NCBI GenBank assembly: GCA_022561335.1
Contig: JADFRL010000003.1
Location: 1 to 53,003 of the forward strand
DNA length: 53,003 nt
Reading direction: 5' to 3'
Source: Patescibacteria group bacterium
Lineage (GTDB): Bacteria > Patescibacteriota > Minisyncoccia > Phycocordibacterales > JACZSL01
A model generated the notes under the pieces. The model was not told the DNA's origin. It saw only the letters and a program-made list of their open reading frames with translations, and made no database searches. The translations under genes and the position numbers were made by a program. This document shows positions 1-8,696 of the stretch, piece after piece. The first letter of the stretch is position 1. Each line of letters begins with the position of its first letter.

Positions 1-83
1 AGATACGCAAACGCGCCGAAGATGACCGCACATATACAGCCAATTACTGCAATGCGGATCGAGGCACTCATCTCTTTTTGCAT
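1..83 (-). CDS. partial small membrane protein (N-terminus only, runs off the window)
   Basis: Reverse-strand ATG at 83 preceded by AAGGAGGGTATCCCG; reads MQKEMSASIRIAVIGCICAVIFGAFAY with a hydrophobic stretch. Confidence 0.5.
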   Translation of the reverse strand, partial: MQKEMSASIRIAVIGCICAVIFGAFAY

Positions 84-415
84 CGGGATACCCTCCTTGA
101 TGCTGATGCCGATTACAAGGTACGTGTAGTTCACGCTTGGTATATCAGAATATTACACAATTGTCAATACCTCTGAAATTAAAGTCTGTTGCATGTTCTG
201 CTGCCATAGAGGTAAGATATTTCTTTCAACACGCTCTAGATTCTAGCTAGTATCCAAGCTATTGTTTATGGCCGGGATTTTAATGTTACGTTATTGAAAT
301 GCATGATTCCAGCTTAAAACCATATTTTTCGAGGTGTTCTATTCTAGGTACAGTGGACTTACTAACCACAAACCACTCACCAACAAAAAAATCAGGAGGG
401 TGCTAAACTAAGGTT

Positions 416-709
416 ATGAACTACCTTATTTTAATCATCGTCGCTATAGCCGGAATTGCACTTGGAATGTATTTAGGAAAGCGGAATGGAGGTTTGATTT
501 CTGTGCAAAGCAGAAAGAAAGCGGAGAATAAAAAGAAAATTTTGGAATCTTTGAAAGAAAAAGGAAGAGTGGTAAATAATGATGTTGAGAAATTACTCGG
601 CGTGTCAGACGCGACCGCAACGAGATATTTGGATGAGTTAGAAAAAGAGGGAAAGGTGCGGCAGATCGGTACAACGGGCCACGCTGTATATTATTTACTC
701 ATCAAATAA
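416..709 (+). CDS. membrane-anchored winged-helix DNA-binding protein (DeoR/MarR-like wHTH)
   Basis: N-terminal TM helix followed by wHTH (KKKILESLKEKGRVVNNDVEKLLGVSDATATRYLDELEKEGKVRQIG). Confidence 0.7.
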   Translation: MNYLILIIVAIAGIALGMYLGKRNGGLISVQSRKKAENKKKILESLKEKGRVVNNDVEKLLGVSDATATRYLDELEKEGKVRQIGTTGHAVYYLLIK

Positions 710-755
710 ATTTCGTGAATTTATTTGTTTTTTAGGTATTTTAAGGTAAAATCCC

Positions 756-781
756 CAACGGCTCAACGCGTTGAGCCGTTG
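756..781 (+). terminator. hairpin, probable terminator
   Basis: Perfect 26-nt inverted repeat CAACGGCTCAACGCGTTGAGCCGTTG followed by AAATTTT. Confidence 0.6.
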
Positions 782-882
782 AAATTTTCAGATTATTCGA
801 TTTAGAGAATTTTAGATTCGATGAATTTAAAATGTTAGGGTAGACGAACCTGTAGGGTCACAGTAAATTAATAACTTTATTT

Positions 883-2642
883 ATGCTTGCCAAAGGCTGG
901 AAAATATTATTTCGACATCTATTTGAGCGAAAGCGGGAGGTTATACTGCTTTCGATTCTTGGCGTATTGTCGGGTCTTGCAAACGGATCAGTACCTTATA
1001 TTATCGGACAGTTTTTTGATGCTCTTATTTCTCCTGATTTCATAATAGTATGGGGCACGCTTGAAATATCCGTGTATCTCCTGCTTGCTATCTGGGTTAT
1101 CGTTCAGATTATTTCAAATACCGTTGACTGGATAATTGACATAAAGAGACGCCGCATGGGTACGTATCTGCGAGCGGGGCATATCGCACGTTCGACGAGC
1201 GCGATTCTCGAACTGCCCGTTTCCTTGTTTAAAAATGAAAAGATAGGAGAAATAATTGATAGAATTCAACGTTCCTCTAATGCGTTGGCGGTAATAGTTG
1301 AACAAGTCGTCATTGATCTTACGCCCCAATTTCTAAGTGTAATTATTGGCGTGAGTATTGTCTTTATCATCAACCCTGTGCTTGCCTTGATTTTGGTCAC
1401 CGGGGTGTCGCTTTATATTGTAACGCTCATTAAAATTGTTCCCCCTCTTATCACCATGCAAAAAGAAGGCCAGAAAGTGCGGCGAGAGGCCTGGGGAGTA
1501 ATGGGGGATGCCATATCGAACTTCCAGACGGTAAAGCAATCAACGGCTGAGGAATATGAAAGAGATAGATTGTGGAACAAGTTCATACACGGCTTTGCTT
1601 TCACATGGAATAAGATTGAACGCATTTGGACGGGCATTTCTTTTTATCAAAGAGTTATCGTAGTACTCACTCAACTTACAGTTTTTATTGTCTCAATTTC
1701 CTTTATTACAAATGGAAGTCTGACTATCGGTGAGCTTATTGCGGTTAACAGCTACGGGCTCCTTATTTTTGGCCCTTTCGCAACCATGGGGCGCAATTGG
1801 CAGGTTATTCAGAACGGCTTGATAGCAATAGAGCAGACTGATGAGATGATCAATTTACCCAAGGAGGCTTATGAATCCAAAGTTGACGTCGGCAAAGAGG
1901 GGTTAAAGGGAAATGTCGAGTTTAAAAATGTCGTGTTCAAATATGATGCCGAAAGTGAAAATGTACTGCGTGGGATAAGTTTAAACGCCTACCAGGGAGA
2001 GATCGTGGCTCTCGTGGGGGAATCGGGGGTGGGGAAGAGTACCACCATTGAATTACTATCGGGTTATTATTTTCCCACAGAAGGTGAGGTGCTGATTGAT
2101 GGGCACTCCATACAAGACATCGGTCTTAAATATTTGCGAGAGAACATTGCCGTGGTGCCGCAGGAACCGGTGCTTTTCAATGACACGATCGAAGTAAATA
2201 TCCATTACGGAAAAATTAATGCTACTTTAGGAGAGGTGAAGGAAGCGGCACGGAAAGCCCATGCGGATGAATTTATTGAAAAATTTCCAAATAAGTATGA
2301 GCAGATTGTCGGGGAGCGCGGCATAAAGCTTTCGGTGGGGCAGAAACAGCGCATTGCTATAGCGCGGGCCATTTTACGTAATCCGAAAATTCTCATTCTT
2401 GACGAGCCGACGAGTGCACTTGATGCAAAGACCGAGCGATTCATTACGGGCTCGCTCGAGGAACTCATGGCCGGCCGAACGACCTTCATCATTGCCCATC
2501 GTCTGAGTACCGTACGAAAAGCCGACAAGATTTTTGTGTTGATAAGGGGAAAATTGTTGAAGAGGGCACACACAATGATCTCATTAAAATAAAGGATGGC
2601 GTGTATCGAAAACTCTATGAATATCAAATAGGGCTACATTGA
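883..2642 (+). CDS. ABC transporter, fused permease/ATPase (MsbA/MDR-type), frameshifted near 2540
   Basis: TM domain, Walker A GESGVGKST, signature LSVGQKQR, Walker B ILILDEPTSALD; the natural C-terminus continues in the other frame to 2642. Confidence 0.85.
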
Positions 2643-2713
2643 AGGATACTTATCCAGTATTAATTTTTTAGAGATTGTAGTAAGATTAGTTGAATAATTC
2701 CAAGTATTTTTAT

Positions 2714-3466
2714 ATGGCTGATACAGACAATACAGAAGAAAAAGAAGGTTCTATTAGTCCGCCGTCCTCGGTTAGCTCGCATGTATCTGCGTCAAGGAGA
2801 AAGAGAAATAACAATATAGCAATTACGATGATTATAGTTGCTATTGCTGTTTTTGTTGTTTTGAATTTTACTGAGACGATTAATTTGTTCGACCTACAGC
2901 CATCTGCAGCTGTGATAAATGGTGAAAAGATTAATCAATCAGATGTCACTGATAGAATTGACCAAATTCTTTCCTCACCACAAGCACAGGGTGTCGACAC
3001 TACCGACCCCACCCTTTTGGCGCAAGTCAGAGAGCAGGTGCTTAATGAACTTATAAGCACAGCACTTCTTCTTCAAGCGGCAGAAGCGGCGGGTATAGTG
3101 TCAGATCCGGAAGCGGTTGAAACGGAATATCAACTTGCTGTTACGCAGACTGGCGGAGAGGAAAAACTCATAGAACAACTTTCTGCTGGGGGTATAACGG
3201 TAGAGGAGTTTAGGGCAAACTTGAGAGAACAGCTTATCATTCGGCAATTTCTCACTGTAAATACCACTATATTTTCAATAAGTGTTACCGATGAAGAAGT
3301 AGCAGAATTCTACGAGCAAATGAATGCAGGTCAGGAAGGGGTACCGGCGCTTGTCGAAGTCCGCTCGCAAATCGAGGGTCAGCTCATAGCCAACAAACAA
3401 CAAGTGGAACTTGACGCTTTTATAGCGGCACTCCGAGACGCCGCTGAAATAGAGATCACCCAGTAA
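2714..3466 (+). CDS. SurA N-terminal-like peptidyl-prolyl isomerase/chaperone with N-terminal TM
   Basis: TM helix, then AAVINGEKINQSDVTDRIDQILSS...LLAQVREQVLNELISTALLLQAAE typical of SurA_N; ATG at 2714 preferred over 2690. Confidence 0.7.
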   Translation: MADTDNTEEKEGSISPPSSVSSHVSASRRKRNNNIAITMIIVAIAVFVVLNFTETINLFDLQPSAAVINGEKINQSDVTDRIDQILSSPQAQGVDTTDPTLLAQVREQVLNELISTALLLQAAEAAGIVSDPEAVETEYQLAVTQTGGEEKLIEQLSAGGITVEEFRANLREQLIIRQFLTVNTTIFSISVTDEEVAEFYEQMNAGQEGVPALVEVRSQIEGQLIANKQQVELDAFIAALRDAAEIEITQ

Positions 3467-3719
3467 CATTCTTCCCAAACACCCCTCGGTGGATGCTTTT
3501 TGACGATGAGGGCTTAACCTTTTTATCTGTTCCTCTTTTCCGGCCTCCCTTTTAGTCCAGAAGGTGAAGCAATCGGCAGGGTCGTCAATGGGACTCGAAA
3601 GTTCTTACCGCCTCGCCCGTCAGAGAGGCGAGGTTGTTTATCTTTTAAAACGGCTAGTGAGCATTCTTATGATAACTCAGTAGTTTGGGCAGGGAAAATC
3701 TCGTACAATAAATAGGGGC

Positions 3720-3741
3720 ACCTCGGGGCAAGCCCCGAGGT
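3720..3741. repeat. short hairpin
   Basis: ACCTCGGGGC-AA-GCCCCGAGGT perfect inverted repeat. Confidence 0.7.
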
Positions 3742-3766
3742 ATTAAACCTATATTAACTTCTCGGC

Positions 3767-3920
3767 CCCGCCTGCCAGTTGCCCGATGCTTATTATATCG
3801 TCCCATACAATATGTACAGAATGTTTCCCCTGCTTCCTTTGGCCCTATCAGCCGCTCTGGCATTGGCGGGCAGGTGGGAAATGCAAAAGTAAAACTTTTG
3901 CATTTCGCTCGCTCTGCGTC
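3767..3920. repeat. dispersed repeat element copy E1 (bounded module plus 12-bp hairpin plus conserved flank)
   Basis: CCCGCCTGCCA ... TGGCGGGCAGG (108 bp), then AAATGCAAAAGT-AAA-ACTTTTGCATTT and CGCTCGCTCTGCGTCGC. Confidence 0.65.
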
Positions 3921-3942
3921 GCTCATAAACAATTACACGGTC

Positions 3943-4899
3943 ATGGAAGTTGTTAATTCACTCATCCTTTTTGTCTTGGGCTTCTATATTCTCATCAAAG
4001 GAGCCCAACTTCTCATTCGAGGCGCCGTGTCGCTTGCGCGTGTTTTTAAGGTTTCCAATTGGTTCATAGGTGCTTTCGTCGTAAGTGTGGGGACGTCTGT
4101 TCCGGAGCTTTCCATCAACATTGCCTCGACCTTCACCGGGAACAATATAGGACTCGCTACGATAATCGGAAGCAATACGTTTAATATTTTTGTGATTTTG
4201 GGGCTCTCGGCTATTTTTTATCCTATCGTTATGCGGCGTGAGTGGGTGGTTAAGGACGCTTTCTTTAACATCGTCTTTATTTTTATAGCGACCATCATGA
4301 TATTGTTTTCCGTTGTGGGGGACTCATTTAACGGTATATCACAAGGGGAAGGCCTGATACTCCTGTCAATTTATTTTATATGGATATGGTTTCTATTTCA
4401 CAGGAAGAGCGGTGTGGAAGAAGAAACCGATATTGAAGTGGTTACGCTCTTTACCGCATTTATAATGGTCGTTCTCGGTATAGTCGGGGTTTTCTTCGGC
4501 GGACAGTGGGTGGTCGACGGGGCCGTGGTCATCGCACTTCTCCTGGGGATAGAGCCCTCTTTTGTTGGGTTAACCATTGTCGCGATAGGGACCTCACTTC
4601 CTGAACTCACGGTATCCCTGGTGGCTTTGTCAAAAAGATCGACAAGTATTGCCATCGGAAACATCCTCGGCTCGAGCATTTTCAGTTTTCTCGGAGTTTT
4701 GGGAGTCACGGCTCTTATTAATCCTATCGTGGTGCTTCCCGGAATTCAGTTTGATATTTTTGTAGTGCTCACAGCCGCCGTGCTTTTCTTCACGCTCGTG
4801 CTCGTCGGTCGTCGCTACACACTCACGAGGATGGAAGGTGTGCTGTTTCTCACACTCTACTTTTCATATATTATCTTTTTGATCTTCAGGATATTGTAA
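3943..4899 (+). CDS. Ca2+/Na+ antiporter (CaCA family, YrbG-like)
   Basis: Two alpha-repeats (GTSVPELSINIAST...GSNTFNIFVILGL; GTSLPELTVSLVAL...GNILGSSIFSFLGVLG). Confidence 0.85.
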   Translation: MEVVNSLILFVLGFYILIKGAQLLIRGAVSLARVFKVSNWFIGAFVVSVGTSVPELSINIASTFTGNNIGLATIIGSNTFNIFVILGLSAIFYPIVMRREWVVKDAFFNIVFIFIATIMILFSVVGDSFNGISQGEGLILLSIYFIWIWFLFHRKSGVEEETDIEVVTLFTAFIMVVLGIVGVFFGGQWVVDGAVVIALLLGIEPSFVGLTIVAIGTSLPELTVSLVALSKRSTSIAIGNILGSSIFSFLGVLGVTALINPIVVLPGIQFDIFVVLTAAVLFFTLVLVGRRYTLTRMEGVLFLTLYFSYIIFLIFRIL

Positions 4900-4911
4900 T
4901 GTACAGGCAAA

Positions 4912-6102
4912 ATGCACAAAGATTTTAACATCAGAGAATATTACAAACGAGTGCATCTTACTAGGAATATTCTATTTCTCTACACTAACCGTCTACTCAT
5001 ACAAGTTGGCATAGGGATGCTCAGTGTGTTTACGGCTATCTTCTTTTATGAAAAGTTCAATCAATCGTATACCGCGGTGGCGCTTGTTTTCACTGCAGTC
5101 TACGGTATATTTGTTCTTTTTATTCCCTTAGGCGCCATGCTTCTCCGGGTGCTGGGTACTAGGCATATGCTCATTATAGCGGTTATATTCCTGCCGGGAG
5201 CTATCCTGTCACTTTTGTTATGGGATACCAACCCAATGCTATCTCTTGGGATGTATCTTTTGTTTGGCACGATTTACCGGACGTTCTATTGGACGCCGTA
5301 TCACATTGACTTTGCCCTGTTTACGGATAAAAAGGTCCGAGGGAAGCAGATGTCACTTTTATTAAATGCTTCGGAGATTGTGCTGGCAGTCACTCCTTTT
5401 TTTGCGGGGCTTGTTATTGCCTTTTACGGTTTCGACAGTTTATTCATAATCACGAGTGCTTTTTTGGCAGTATCGATAATACCTCTCTTCTTTATTGAGG
5501 ATACGCGCGAGACGTTTTCTTTTGGGTACTTTGAGACCTATAGGAAGCTCTTTAAGAAGGAAAACAGAACGCTATTTATGGCCTATTTTGGCGAAGGTTT
5601 TCAGCATGCCGTGCAAATAGCCGTCTGGCCTATTTTTATTTATCTGCTTCTTAAAGGGGAATATGTGGTGCTGGGGCTTATTACTTCAGCCACGATTTTT
5701 TTGCTTATCCTGACTCGATTTCTTATTGGGAATTTGGCTGACAGATGGGATAAGAAGAGGCTCTTAAAGTACGGTACGTTTTTTGCGACGACCGGCTGGC
5801 TCCTCAAAGCATTTATTGAAACTGGTTTTCAAATAATGGTAATCGATACGTATCACCGTGTGGGGAGGGCGGTCAACAAGCTCTCCTTTGATATAGCAAC
5901 ATACGATCAAGCGGTAGACAATGGACACTACATAGATGAGTACACGGTGCTTAAGGAGATTGCCCTCAACATGGGAAGGACCACACTCTTCATTTCTTCA
6001 ATCTGGATAACCGCGGCATTCGGCTTCACCTCTGCATTTATCTTTGCCGCGGGGGCGACCCTCCTCATGACGCTTCTTAACAAAGAAGTCTTTCTGCAGT
6101 AG
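4912..6102 (+). CDS. MFS-type transporter
   Basis: Multiple TM helices with MFS-like loop LADRWDKKRLLKYG. Confidence 0.65.
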   Translation: MHKDFNIREYYKRVHLTRNILFLYTNRLLIQVGIGMLSVFTAIFFYEKFNQSYTAVALVFTAVYGIFVLFIPLGAMLLRVLGTRHMLIIAVIFLPGAILSLLLWDTNPMLSLGMYLLFGTIYRTFYWTPYHIDFALFTDKKVRGKQMSLLLNASEIVLAVTPFFAGLVIAFYGFDSLFIITSAFLAVSIIPLFFIEDTRETFSFGYFETYRKLFKKENRTLFMAYFGEGFQHAVQIAVWPIFIYLLLKGEYVVLGLITSATIFLLILTRFLIGNLADRWDKKRLLKYGTFFATTGWLLKAFIETGFQIMVIDTYHRVGRAVNKLSFDIATYDQAVDNGHYIDEYTVLKEIALNMGRTTLFISSIWITAAFGFTSAFIFAAGATLLMTLLNKEVFLQ

Positions 6103-6111
6103 TCTTCTAAC

Positions 6112-6873
6112 ATGGACAATATTACCCTCATCGATAAGCCAAAAGGCATCACCTCGTTTGACGTTATTCGAAAATTGAAAGTCATATACAGAAAGGGGAA
6201 ACGTGGGCACGGGATGCCCACGTTCGATCACGCCCTTCGACGAGGCCCAGGGCACGCCCTTCAACACGATTCAGGTTGTTCCGACTCTGAGAGTCGCCAG
6301 GCTCGAATGGGACAAGCTCGATTAAAAATGGGGCACGCCGGCACGCTTGATCCACTCGTCTCGGGGCTTTTGATCATCGGTATAGGGAAGGGCACTAAAA
6401 AACTCAATCAATTTTTGAAACTTCCTAAGATATATGATGTTATTGTCCTTTTAGGGGAGCAAAGATCGACGGGGGATATGGAAGGAAAAGTTACCCACAG
6501 TAAGAAGGTAGAGGGGTTAAATATAAAAGAAGTTAAAACTGTTTTGGATGAAATGGTCGGAAATAGAGAACTTGCCGTACCAAAGCATTCTGCTGTTAAG
6601 GTGGACGGGGAGAGACTCTACAAAAAGGCCCGAGAGGGAGCAGATTTCGAGCCCCCTAAAAAGATCATGGAAATTATGGCACTTAAATTGAATGGAGGCA
6701 GGCAAGACGGAGACTGCTATAGATTGGATATCACTATGAAAGTGGGAAGCGGCGCCTATGTTCGCTCGATTGCAGAAGAGCTGGGACGGCGCCTCGATTA
6801 TCCTGCCACTGTAAAGGAGCTGCGCCGGATTTCTATTGGAGATTTCTGTGTTGGAGATGCAGAGAAACTGTAA
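6112..6873 (+). CDS. truB: tRNA pseudouridine(55) synthase with an in-frame insertion of about 40 aa
   Basis: IDKPKGITSFDVIRKLK and GHAGTLDPLVSGLLIIG catalytic motif; KVDGERLYKKAREG. Confidence 0.9.
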   Translation: MDNITLIDKPKGITSFDVIRKLKVIYRKGKRGHGMPTFDHALRRGPGHALQHDSGCSDSESRQARMGQARLKMGHAGTLDPLVSGLLIIGIGKGTKKLNQFLKLPKIYDVIVLLGEQRSTGDMEGKVTHSKKVEGLNIKEVKTVLDEMVGNRELAVPKHSAVKVDGERLYKKAREGADFEPPKKIMEIMALKLNGGRQDGDCYRLDITMKVGSGAYVRSIAEELGRRLDYPATVKELRRISIGDFCVGDAEKL

Positions 6874-6877
6874 CAAT

Positions 6878-7408
6878 ATGAGAAAAGTTTTGCCGCAATC
6901 ATTTTTTCAAAGGCAGGTGCTTATAGTAGCGCAACAACTTATTGGAAAGTATCTTGTGCGAAAGAGAGCAGGGAAAGAATATTCTTTTATGATAACTGAA
7001 GTTGAGGCATATCAAGGAGAAAATGATTTAGCATCGCATGCACGCTTCGGAAGAGGCGGCCGCAGTCAAATAATGTTTGAAGCAGGCGGGCACATTTACA
7101 TTTACCTTATCTACGGGATACATCGTATGCTAAATATAGTAACGGAGAAGCAGGGTGAACCATCAGCTATTCTTATTCGGGGCGTGGAGGAAATTGAAGG
7201 CCCTGGACGGCTAACGCGTGAGCTTGAGATCAGCAGTCACCTCAACGGAAAGGTGGCAGAGCCAAGCGCTGGTTTGTGGTTTGAGGATAGGGGAATTAAG
7301 GTGACAGGGAGATCCTCCGTCTGGCGAATCAAAAAAACACCTCGGATAGGTGTTGAATATGCAGGTAAATGGGCAAATAAACCGTATAGGTTTGTATTAG
7401 ATAAATAA
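6878..7408 (+). CDS. 3-methyladenine DNA glycosylase (MPG/AAG family)
   Basis: LIGKYLVRKRAGKEYSFMITEVEAYQGENDLASHARFGRGGRSQIMFEAGGHIYIYLIYGIHRMLNIVT. Confidence 0.9.
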   Translation: MRKVLPQSFFQRQVLIVAQQLIGKYLVRKRAGKEYSFMITEVEAYQGENDLASHARFGRGGRSQIMFEAGGHIYIYLIYGIHRMLNIVTEKQGEPSAILIRGVEEIEGPGRLTRELEISSHLNGKVAEPSAGLWFEDRGIKVTGRSSVWRIKKTPRIGVEYAGKWANKPYRFVLDK

Positions 7409-7412
7409 AGTA

Positions 7413-7442
7413 GCGCAGTGGATAAATAAATTTCCACTGCGC
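7413..7442. terminator. bidirectional terminator between convergent genes
   Basis: GCGCAGTGGA-N10-TCCACTGCGC. Confidence 0.65.
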
Positions 7443-7700
7443 CTAGAGATCGAGCTCAAACTGCCGGGCCTTTTCTTCTTCTTTTCGTTTGTGCTTTCTG
7501 CGTGCACTTCTGCTTTTGGCTGATGCTTTACCCGCCATGCTTGAGATGATCGACTTGATTCGCTGTTCTTTTTCAAAAGACCATGTTCCAGACATCATGA
7601 GGTATTCACCCACGACAGAATTGGGGTAAGCTCTTCTTCTAAATCTTCGTGCCCATCGCATGACGGCTTTAGCAGTCTCTTTATCGGTTACAGGCCGCAT
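7443..7700 (-). CDS. small basic hypothetical protein
   Basis: 85-aa ORF with AGGAGG 5 nt upstream of ATG; no family recognised. Confidence 0.6.
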   Translation of the reverse strand: MRPVTDKETAKAVMRWARRFRRRAYPNSVVGEYLMMSGTWSFEKEQRIKSIISSMAGKASAKSRSARRKHKRKEEEKARQFELDL

Positions 7701-7709
7701 CGCATCCTC

Positions 7710-7862
7710 CTAATCGATAGGACAGATATGCTCGTTGGCCTCGACGGCACGAGCACACATCTCAGTTTGACGCTCTTCTTCGGCAATCTGCGTCAAGATC
7801 TTGCGATGCTCCTTTTCGGATCGCCGTTTTCTTGCTGTGGCACGACCGCCGGCGCGACTCAT
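7710..7862 (-). CDS. small basic hypothetical protein (50 aa, absent from supplied ORF track)
   Basis: Reads MSRAGGRATARKRRSEKEHRKILTQIAEEERQTEMCARAVEANEHICPID*; immediately upstream of the 85-aa ORF. Confidence 0.4.
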   Translation of the reverse strand: MSRAGGRATARKRRSEKEHRKILTQIAEEERQTEMCARAVEANEHICPID

Positions 7863-7961
7863 CTGCTAAGTGCGCTTCGGTATCTCCGGTGACGATAGCT
7901 TGGTGGACTTTCCAAGGTTTCATCTGCACTTTCCCTTGTCCTTGAAAGTTAATCTAAATGT

Positions 7962-7990
7962 TTTATATTAAGAATTGACTATTTTGTCAA
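7962..7990 (-). promoter_or_regulatory. sigma70-type promoter
   Basis: TTGACA-17 nt-TATAAA on the minus strand upstream of the small-ORF cluster. Confidence 0.6.
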
Positions 7991-8000
7991 GTACTCCTGC

Positions 8001-8040
8001 AAAAAAACACTCGGCCGAGAGCGCAGTACGGCCGAGCGTG
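8001..8040 (-). terminator. Rho-independent terminator
   Basis: Minus strand CTCGGCC-N13-GGCCGAG followed by TGTTTTTTT. Confidence 0.7.
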
Positions 8041-8105
8041 AGCTTCCCTGAGGGAATATAAAATTTTGTTGCTTTTAAACTGCGGTGCTTTGGAACCAGA
8101 ACACG

Positions 8106-8519
8106 CTAGTGTACGCGTATTTCTTCTTCCGCGTCCTGACTTCGATAGAACTGCGGCAAGGGGTGTCTTACCGAGAGGCATTTGCATAGCTCCAGGTATC
8201 CCTTTCTCGCCATGCAGGTGTGTATGCCGAGTATGTTCTTGATATTCCTCTGAAGGACTCCGCCTCGTTCGCCGAGTCTCTCCAAAGATTTCACTCGTGG
8301 GCACGGAAGAATGATGCACAACCGTCCATCTGCAGTCCCACGGCTAATCGTCAATCTCCCGCCGTATTTGGTTTGAAGATTTTCCAGATCAGCGTAATTG
8401 ACCCTGTTCTCGGCCGGTATCGATGCGCCGACAAAAAACAGGATGGACAAATCCTTGGGTTTAATTGCGAGCGTTATTACGGCCGCATCGTTTTCAAGGT
8501 TTAACTTTTGTCCATGCAT
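8106..8519 (-). CDS. hypothetical protein
   Basis: MHGQKLNLENDAAVITLAIKPKDLSILFFVG...; AGGGGG SD upstream; promoter at 8565-8593. Confidence 0.55.
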   Translation of the reverse strand: MHGQKLNLENDAAVITLAIKPKDLSILFFVGASIPAENRVNYADLENLQTKYGGRLTISRGTADGRLCIILPCPRVKSLERLGERGGVLQRNIKNILGIHTCMARKGYLELCKCLSVRHPLPQFYRSQDAEEEIRVH

Positions 8520-8564
8520 GTCGAATCCCCCTATTTCCAAAACGTGAAGAGCGCTCCATTTTAG

Positions 8565-8593
8565 AATATATAATTTAATAATTTTTTTGTCAA
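8565..8593 (-). promoter_or_regulatory. sigma70-type promoter
   Basis: TTGACA-17 nt-TATATT on the minus strand. Confidence 0.6.
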
Positions 8594-8696
8594 ATAATAG
8601 GGGTGTCCTAGGATAGAGATTCTCCAATCCCACAGCACACCTCGCGGGCTCGGTAGCTGTAGGGCAAGCCTTTTGAGTATATAAAATAGAAGACGA

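Noticed and set aside
2530-2545. Programmed -1 frameshift as explanation of the ABC transporter C-terminus
   Set aside because: No X-XXY-YYZ slippery heptamer or downstream stem obvious at the break; a simple indel is more likely
3654-3932. 92-aa minus-strand ORF upstream of the CaCA antiporter
   Set aside because: It translates the hairpins and repeat element E1; no independent coding evidence
3874-3942. N-terminal extension of the CaCA antiporter in the ORF track
   Set aside because: The 23 residues are translated from the hairpin element; ATG 3943 starts the first TM helix as in homologues
8220-8504. 94-aa plus-strand ORF
   Set aside because: Antisense to 8106-8519, which has promoter, SD and terminator on the minus strand
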